Positions 40,421 through 44,546 of a stretch of 44,546 nucleotides of DNA are shown piece after piece. The position numbers were made by a program, and so were the translations under genes. Each line of letters begins with the position of its first letter. Position 1 is the first letter of the stretch. The notes beneath the pieces were generated by a model that worked only from the letters and a program-made list of their open reading frames with translations, searched no databases and was not told the origin of the DNA. Location of the stretch: the NCBI GenBank assembly GCA_937916195.1, contig CALFTO010000047.1, positions 1-44,546 of the forward strand, given 5' to 3'. The DNA is from an uncultured Clostridia bacterium (lineage in GTDB: Bacteria > Bacillota > Clostridia > Oscillospirales > Acutalibacteraceae).

Positions 40421-41624
40421 ACAAATCAACTCCTTGCGTAATTATTGTGTCATATTGTCTGACATAGCTTGAATCATCAACCTTTTCAATTATTGAGTAA
40501 TCTTCGGTTGAATAAACAATATTGATTTTTTTGAACTGAATAATATTACCACGCATTACATAAACGCCTTTTTCACCGTTTTCTTCGCGGATTGCATCGT
40601 TATTAATTCTAAAGCCTGTAAAATCATCGGTAATAATCTGAATTTCTGCAATACGAAGATTTGCAACATCGCGGTTCATAACATTGCATTTCAGCACTAC
40701 CGCAACCTGTTCGCCGTCTTTATCACTTTTATAAACTACTGTGCATTTGATTGTTCCAACCGCTGTATTTGGCACGTTGACAGAAACGGTTTTGCCAACC
40801 TCGATTTCACCCGAATCGTTATAAGGCACATTGCAAAGGAAATACCAATCGAACGAGTCAACCAATTTACCCATAACATTCTGATTTGTTTCTTGCTTTT
40901 CAGATGAAAGTAACGAGGAAATCTGTGCACAAGTTACTTCTGTGCAATCTTTATATGCGATTGCGTTTTCATAGCCGTCAACCGCACCGATATAATAGCC
41001 CGAGCTGTGAGCCTGAACTGTGGAATATCCCTCGGCAAGATTTTTTAATGAAACCAACTCTGCCTGAAGCTTTGAAAGCTTGGCTTCAACCACAATTTCT
41101 TCGCCAACTGCAAGCTGACGAGCAGTAATGGCATCTCGCAAATCGATAAGAGAATCTTGGAATTCACTACCGATTTCTTCGCGGGAAGCTGAAATAAAAT
41201 CAATGCAGGCATCATCAATCAAATCGGTATATGATGAGGGTGCATTGGTGCCCACGCCCACGCGGTTTTTAAGCTGTTCGTAATATTCGATTTCTCTTTG
41301 AAGCTCGTTTATGCGGACATAAGCCGCTGCACTGTCAGAATTCTTAAAAACTACTGCCACATCCTCGCCGTTGCCAACACGCTTGCCGTCTTCGGCAATT
41401 GAAACCACAGTACCCGTTGTATTTTCGGCGGTAATATATTCTTCGTCACGAACTACAAACGCAGTGGTTTTAACAGAATTTTGGAATTCGCGCTCTAATG
41501 CCAACTCGGTTTTATAGGGGTTGGAGTTCATTTGCACAATCTGATAAACGAAATAAAGGATTATACAGATACCCGCAACGGAGCAAAGTGCGGTTATTAT
41601 TTTATTTTTATCGATTTTTTTCAC
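40398..41624 (-). CDS. HlyD-like membrane protein of the division cluster
   Basis: A 408-aa protein with a single N-terminal membrane helix (about 10-30) and an extracytoplasmic region with the form of a membrane-fusion protein: a lipoyl-like split domain (TTGTVVSIAEDGKRV), a coiled-coil hairpin of about 100 residues (ELQREIEYYEQLKN, ARQLAVGEEIVVEAK), then beta-barrel parts. No transporter partner is next to it. Its place between miaA and yggS-sepF is seen in other Clostridia and suggests a wall or division role. The GTG start overlaps the miaA stop (GTGA), with GGAGG 7 nt upstream. Confidence 0.7.
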   Translation of the reverse strand: MKKIDKNKIITALCSVAGICIILYFVYQIVQMNSNPYKTELALEREFQNSVKTTAFVVRDEEYITAENTTGTVVSIAEDGKRVGNGEDVAVVFKNSDSAAAYVRINELQREIEYYEQLKNRVGVGTNAPSSYTDLIDDACIDFISASREEIGSEFQDSLIDLRDAITARQLAVGEEIVVEAKLSKLQAELVSLKNLAEGYSTVQAHSSGYYIGAVDGYENAIAYKDCTEVTCAQISSLLSSEKQETNQNVMGKLVDSFDWYFLCNVPYNDSGEIEVGKTVSVNVPNTAVGTIKCTVVYKSDKDGEQVAVVLKCNVMNRDVANLRIAEIQIITDDFTGFRINNDAIREENGEKGVYVMRGNIIQFKKINIVYSTEDYSIIEKVDDSSYVRQYDTIITQGVDLYDGKVVS

Positions 41625-42571
41625 TTTTGCTCCTCCTTTAAAAATTTTTCTGCTAACGAATACACATATTCAAGCATTTTTTCTGTATTTTCATAATCGT
41701 CGGGATAAACCCAATTGATGTTTTCATTTTTCCTAAACCAAGTGAGTTGTCGCTTTGCATAATGTCTTGTTTCGATTTTAAGGCTTTCAAGACATTCGTC
41801 GAGAGTTTTTTCGCCGTTGAAATATGGTGCTAACTCTTTATAGCCGATTGCCTGACAAGCTGTTGTGTCGGGGTCGGTATTATAAAAATCTTTTGCCTCG
41901 TCTAAAAGTCCGTTTTCGACCATAATGTCAACTCGACGGTTAATTCGGTCATAAAGCACATTGCGGTCACGGTAATTAATACCGATATAAAGCACTCTAT
42001 ATGGGCTTTCTTCAAGGCGGGAGAGGATTTTTTGCTCGGTTAAGGTTTTGCCTGTGAGCTTATACACCTCAAGAGCACGAATAATACGGCTTTTATCATT
42101 GAGGTGAAGTCTTAAGGCGGTTTCGGGGTCTATTTCTCGTAACCAATCGAGCATAAACTCTGCGCCTTTTTCGTCGAACATAGCGGTAAGTTCTTTTCGG
42201 ATTTCGGTATTTTCGTCTTCTTGAGAAAACTGAATATTCTGAAGAAGTGAATCCACGTAAAGTCCTGTTCCGCCTGCAACAACGGGGAGTTGCCTCTCCT
42301 TATGTATTTTTTCAATGCAACTGCCGGCAAGTTTCACGTACTCTGCCACGCTGAACTTTTGAGAAATGGGCTGAAACCCGATTAAATGATGGGGTATGCC
42401 TTCCATTTCTTCCTCAGTCGGCTTTGCAGTTGCGATATTCATTTTTTCATAAATCTGCATTGAGTCGGCTGACACTACCTGACCCGAAAAACGCTTTGCG
42501 ATATTTATTGACAAGGCGGTTTTTCCTGAGGCGGTGGGGCCCACAACTGCAATTACGGGTATTTTTTTCAT
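41621..42571 (-). CDS. miaA: tRNA dimethylallyltransferase MiaA
   Basis: Adds a dimethylallyl group to A37 of UNN-reading tRNAs, using DMAPP. It is 316 aa. The P-loop is VVGPTASGKTALSINIAKRF (residues 9-28), followed by VVSADSMQIYEKMNIATAKP, IPHHLIGFQPI, VAGGTGLYVDSLL and RHYAKRQLTWFRK. It lies 3 nt after mutL and overlaps the HlyD-like gene by 4 nt. The mutL-miaA order is common. Confidence 0.97.
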   Translation of the reverse strand: MKKIPVIAVVGPTASGKTALSINIAKRFSGQVVSADSMQIYEKMNIATAKPTEEEMEGIPHHLIGFQPISQKFSVAEYVKLAGSCIEKIHKERQLPVVAGGTGLYVDSLLQNIQFSQEDENTEIRKELTAMFDEKGAEFMLDWLREIDPETALRLHLNDKSRIIRALEVYKLTGKTLTEQKILSRLEESPYRVLYIGINYRDRNVLYDRINRRVDIMVENGLLDEAKDFYNTDPDTTACQAIGYKELAPYFNGEKTLDECLESLKIETRHYAKRQLTWFRKNENINWVYPDDYENTEKMLEYVYSLAEKFLKEEQK

Positions 42572-42574
42572 AAT

Positions 42575-44413
42575 TTATACTCTGCCGAACTGTTTTTCAA
42601 GCTCATATTTTGAAATTTCTATCATTACGGGTCTGCCGTGAGGACAAAAGCGCACATCGTTATCGTTTACAACTGATTTCGCGAGTGCCAAAAGCTCTGC
42701 GGTGGAGTTGTTATCCCCTGCTTTTATGGCACTTCGGCAAGCAACATTGTGATAAATCCAATCAAGGTGCTCGTTTGTAATATCGCGACGATTTTTCACA
42801 AGGTACTGGGCAATTTCGTCAATAAGCGGTGCAATTTCTTGATTATCAAGGTCAATGGGGCAACTGCGCACAATTACCGTACCGTTTCCGAAATCTTCAA
42901 CCTCAAAGCCTGCATCACGAATTGTTTCAAGATTTTCGGTTACTGCCACATATTCCTCTTTACCGAGAGTTACGGTCACAGGAGCTAAAAGCAACTGACT
43001 ACCGCTATTCTGTTTATTCTTTTTAAGCTGATTAAATAGAATTCGTTCGTGTGCGGCGTGCTTGTCGATTACACAAAGTGTGCCGTTATATTCAATGAAT
43101 ATATAAGTTTTATAAGCCTCACCGATAAGGCGGATTTCGTTTTCTTTTGCTATTGGTTTTTCCTCAATAATCGGTGTGGGATTTGATGCTTTTGGGACTT
43201 CGATTATCGGGAATTCGATTTTAATTGGGTCTTCGTCAACCTCTGCAATATAGGGAGTTTCAACATCGTTTAACACTTTTGCGGGCGCTGACAAGGGCTT
43301 TAAAATCTTTTCGGTATATGTAATATGTTCTTCAACTGTTGTCTGCTTGAAATCTTGCTGGGGTTTTGTGAAAAGCTCGTTGAAGACTTGTTTTTTTTCG
43401 GGTAAAACTGCTTGTTTTAGTGTTGTGCTTTCATTGAGTGCAGATTTTACCGAATGATAAACTGCATCGAAAATTGCACGCTCATCAGAAAAACGGACTT
43501 CAATTTTTGAGGGATGCACATTCACATCGACAAGTGCGGGCGGTAGCTGGATAAACAATACTCCGCCTGGGAATTTGCCAACCATAACGCTGTTTTTATA
43601 AGCATTTTCAAAGGCGGCGGTGATTGTGCCGTTCTTGACACTTCTGCCGTTCACAAAGAAATACTGCATTCCGCGTGAGCCACGGCAATTAAACGGCGGG
43701 GTTACAAGACCGCGAACTGACACATTGCCAACTGCTGAATTCACCTCTAAAAGACCGTTTGAAAAATCTTTGCCGAATGCGGAAAAGCATACATTTTGAA
43801 GGTTTCCGTCACCGTTGGTGGTGAAAACCTGTTTGCCGTCACGGATAAAACGAAAGCTTATTTCGGGGTGAGAAAGTGCAAGCTTTTCAACCGCTGATGC
43901 CACATAATTGCCCTCGCTGACATCTTTTTTGAGGAATTTCATTCGTGCGGGAGTGTTATAGAAAAGCTCGCGGACAATCATAGTTGTACCAACGGCACAG
44001 CCTGCGTCAGAAATGTCTGTTATAATTCCGCCCTCGATTATAAGGGAAGTTCCCATTTCTTCGGTTGCAGTTTTGGTAATCATATTAACCTTTGAAACCG
44101 CGGCGATTGAGGGAAGTGCTTCACCACGGAAGCCGAGAGTGAGAATTGCGTTTAAATCTTCGGCATTTTTAATTTTGCTTGTTGCGTGGCTTACAAATGC
44201 GGTTTTTACATCTTCGCGGTCAATTCCGCAACCGTCATCGGTTACACGGATATATGAAATACCGCCGTGCTGAATTTCAACAGTTATGGAGGTAGCACCG
44301 GCATCAACGGCATTTTCCATAAGCTCTTTTACAACGGACGCGGGGCGTTCAACCACCTCACCCGCCGCGATTAAATCAGCCATATGTTTTGGGAGTTTAT
44401 TAATTTTTGCCAT
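42575..44413 (-). CDS. mutL: DNA mismatch repair protein MutL (endonuclease type)
   Basis: Mismatch repair ATPase and nicking endonuclease, 612 aa from the chosen start. The GHKL ATPase shows IAAGEVVERPASVVKELMEN (catalytic Glu), DDGCGI, FVSHATSKI and LGFRGEALPSI. The C-terminal domain keeps the endonuclease motif as DKHAAHERILFNQL (in place of DQHAxxE), plus ACRSAIKAGD and FCPHGRPVM. A variable linker is at about 350-430. ATG 44413 has GAGGTGG upstream and begins MAKINKLP; the extension to 44452 is rejected because it covers a repeat-like stretch. It is the first gene of the long division/transketolase gene run. Confidence 0.96.
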   Translation of the reverse strand: MAKINKLPKHMADLIAAGEVVERPASVVKELMENAVDAGATSITVEIQHGGISYIRVTDDGCGIDREDVKTAFVSHATSKIKNAEDLNAILTLGFRGEALPSIAAVSKVNMITKTATEEMGTSLIIEGGIITDISDAGCAVGTTMIVRELFYNTPARMKFLKKDVSEGNYVASAVEKLALSHPEISFRFIRDGKQVFTTNGDGNLQNVCFSAFGKDFSNGLLEVNSAVGNVSVRGLVTPPFNCRGSRGMQYFFVNGRSVKNGTITAAFENAYKNSVMVGKFPGGVLFIQLPPALVDVNVHPSKIEVRFSDERAIFDAVYHSVKSALNESTTLKQAVLPEKKQVFNELFTKPQQDFKQTTVEEHITYTEKILKPLSAPAKVLNDVETPYIAEVDEDPIKIEFPIIEVPKASNPTPIIEEKPIAKENEIRLIGEAYKTYIFIEYNGTLCVIDKHAAHERILFNQLKKNKQNSGSQLLLAPVTVTLGKEEYVAVTENLETIRDAGFEVEDFGNGTVIVRSCPIDLDNQEIAPLIDEIAQYLVKNRRDITNEHLDWIYHNVACRSAIKAGDNNSTAELLALAKSVVNDNDVRFCPHGRPVMIEISKYELEKQFGRV

Positions 44414-44431
44414 TGGTACCACCTCTTTTAA

Positions 44432-44463
44432 AGTGCAAAATGCAAAACGCAAAGTGCAAAATT
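44432..44463. repeat. Short direct repeats upstream of mutL
   Basis: GTGCAAAAT occurs at 44433 and at 44454, with GCAAAACGCAAA between, so a run of (G)CAAA(A) units. It lies in the leader or promoter of mutL and may be a short sequence repeat or slippage product. Confidence 0.5.
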
Positions 44464-44482
44464 AAATGTTATTTAGTGCGTT

Positions 44483-44510
44483 GTAGGGGCAATTCACGAA
44501 TCGCCCGTAT
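44483..44510. repeat. Small palindromic repeat at the right edge
   Basis: GTAGGGGC followed by AATTCACGAATCGCCCG: GGGCAATTC (44487-44495) with GAATCGCCC (44498-44506), one mismatch (a G-U pair on the minus strand). I recall this type as frequent in Oscillospirales intergenic regions, unverified. The element may continue beyond the window. Confidence 0.5.
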
Positions 44511-44546
44511 ATTTATAAATTGATATTTATATACCTTCATAGTTGG

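Overview
The window looks like chromosomal DNA of an anaerobic, endospore-forming Clostridia bacterium, probably an Oscillospirales/Ruminococcaceae-type gut lineage. This rests on spoIIGA-sigE, a GdpP/RNase J/rplI/dnaB block, a DivIVA-SepF-YggS division cluster, ferredoxin-type flavoprotein complexes with no respiratory chain, AT-rich spacers with strong Shine-Dalgarno (SD) sites, and several intergenic palindromic repeat types. There is no phage, transposase, CRISPR, tRNA or rRNA gene. The placement is inferred from gene content only.

Layout. 1-6944 (minus) is one housekeeping operon: rnjA, gdpP, rplI, dnaB, tilS (tilS runs off the left edge). 7230-9345 (plus) holds rnhA and a GPH-family sugar symporter. 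9399-13874 (minus) is an operon of two FAD oxidoreductases (GlpA-like and GlpB-like), a DUF1667 protein and a GH29 alpha-L-fucosidase. 13995-18261 (minus) holds PBP1A, ruvX, spoIIGA and sigE. 18695-19012 (plus) is a small BofC-C-like membrane protein meeting a large (alpha/alpha)6-barrel glycoside hydrolase tail to tail. 21810-25490 (minus) is metF, DUF5685, a degenerate J-domain protein, a membrane protein and radC. 25721-30651 (minus) is a three-gene flavin/Fe-S complex that resembles the Sporomusa-type transhydrogenase StnABC. 30806-33725 holds a PHP phosphoesterase, a membrane protein, a secreted metallophosphoesterase and an XRE regulator. 33821-44413 (minus) is a long, closely spaced gene run: mutL, miaA, a HlyD-like protein, yggS, sepF, divIVA, lspA, rluD, a Cof-type HAD phosphatase and a split transketolase.

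Most interesting signal. Two intergenic elements of almost the same length, 18311-18586 (276 bp) and 35628-35902 (275 bp), fold into the same three-way junction: a closing stem of about 26 bp and two inner stems of 9-10 bp at matching offsets. The stems are preserved although their sequences differ between the copies. They also share a conserved core of about 48 nt, and a shorter relative (2459-2622) lies between dnaB and rplI. This pattern, with several base pairs changed on both sides, suggests a dispersed structured RNA or folded-DNA mobile element family that I do not recognise. One copy supplies the stop codon of the HAD gene and ends at the Shine-Dalgarno of transketolase; another lies just upstream of the PBP1A promoter region.

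A second notable signal is the spoIIG control region. A perfect TATAAT lies in the loop of the ruvX terminator, with a long (21-bp) spacer to GTGACA and a possible Spo0A box, similar to the unusual spaced spoIIG promoter of Bacillus subtilis. Many annotated-length reading frames here begin upstream of their true starts; starts below were chosen by SD position and family alignment.
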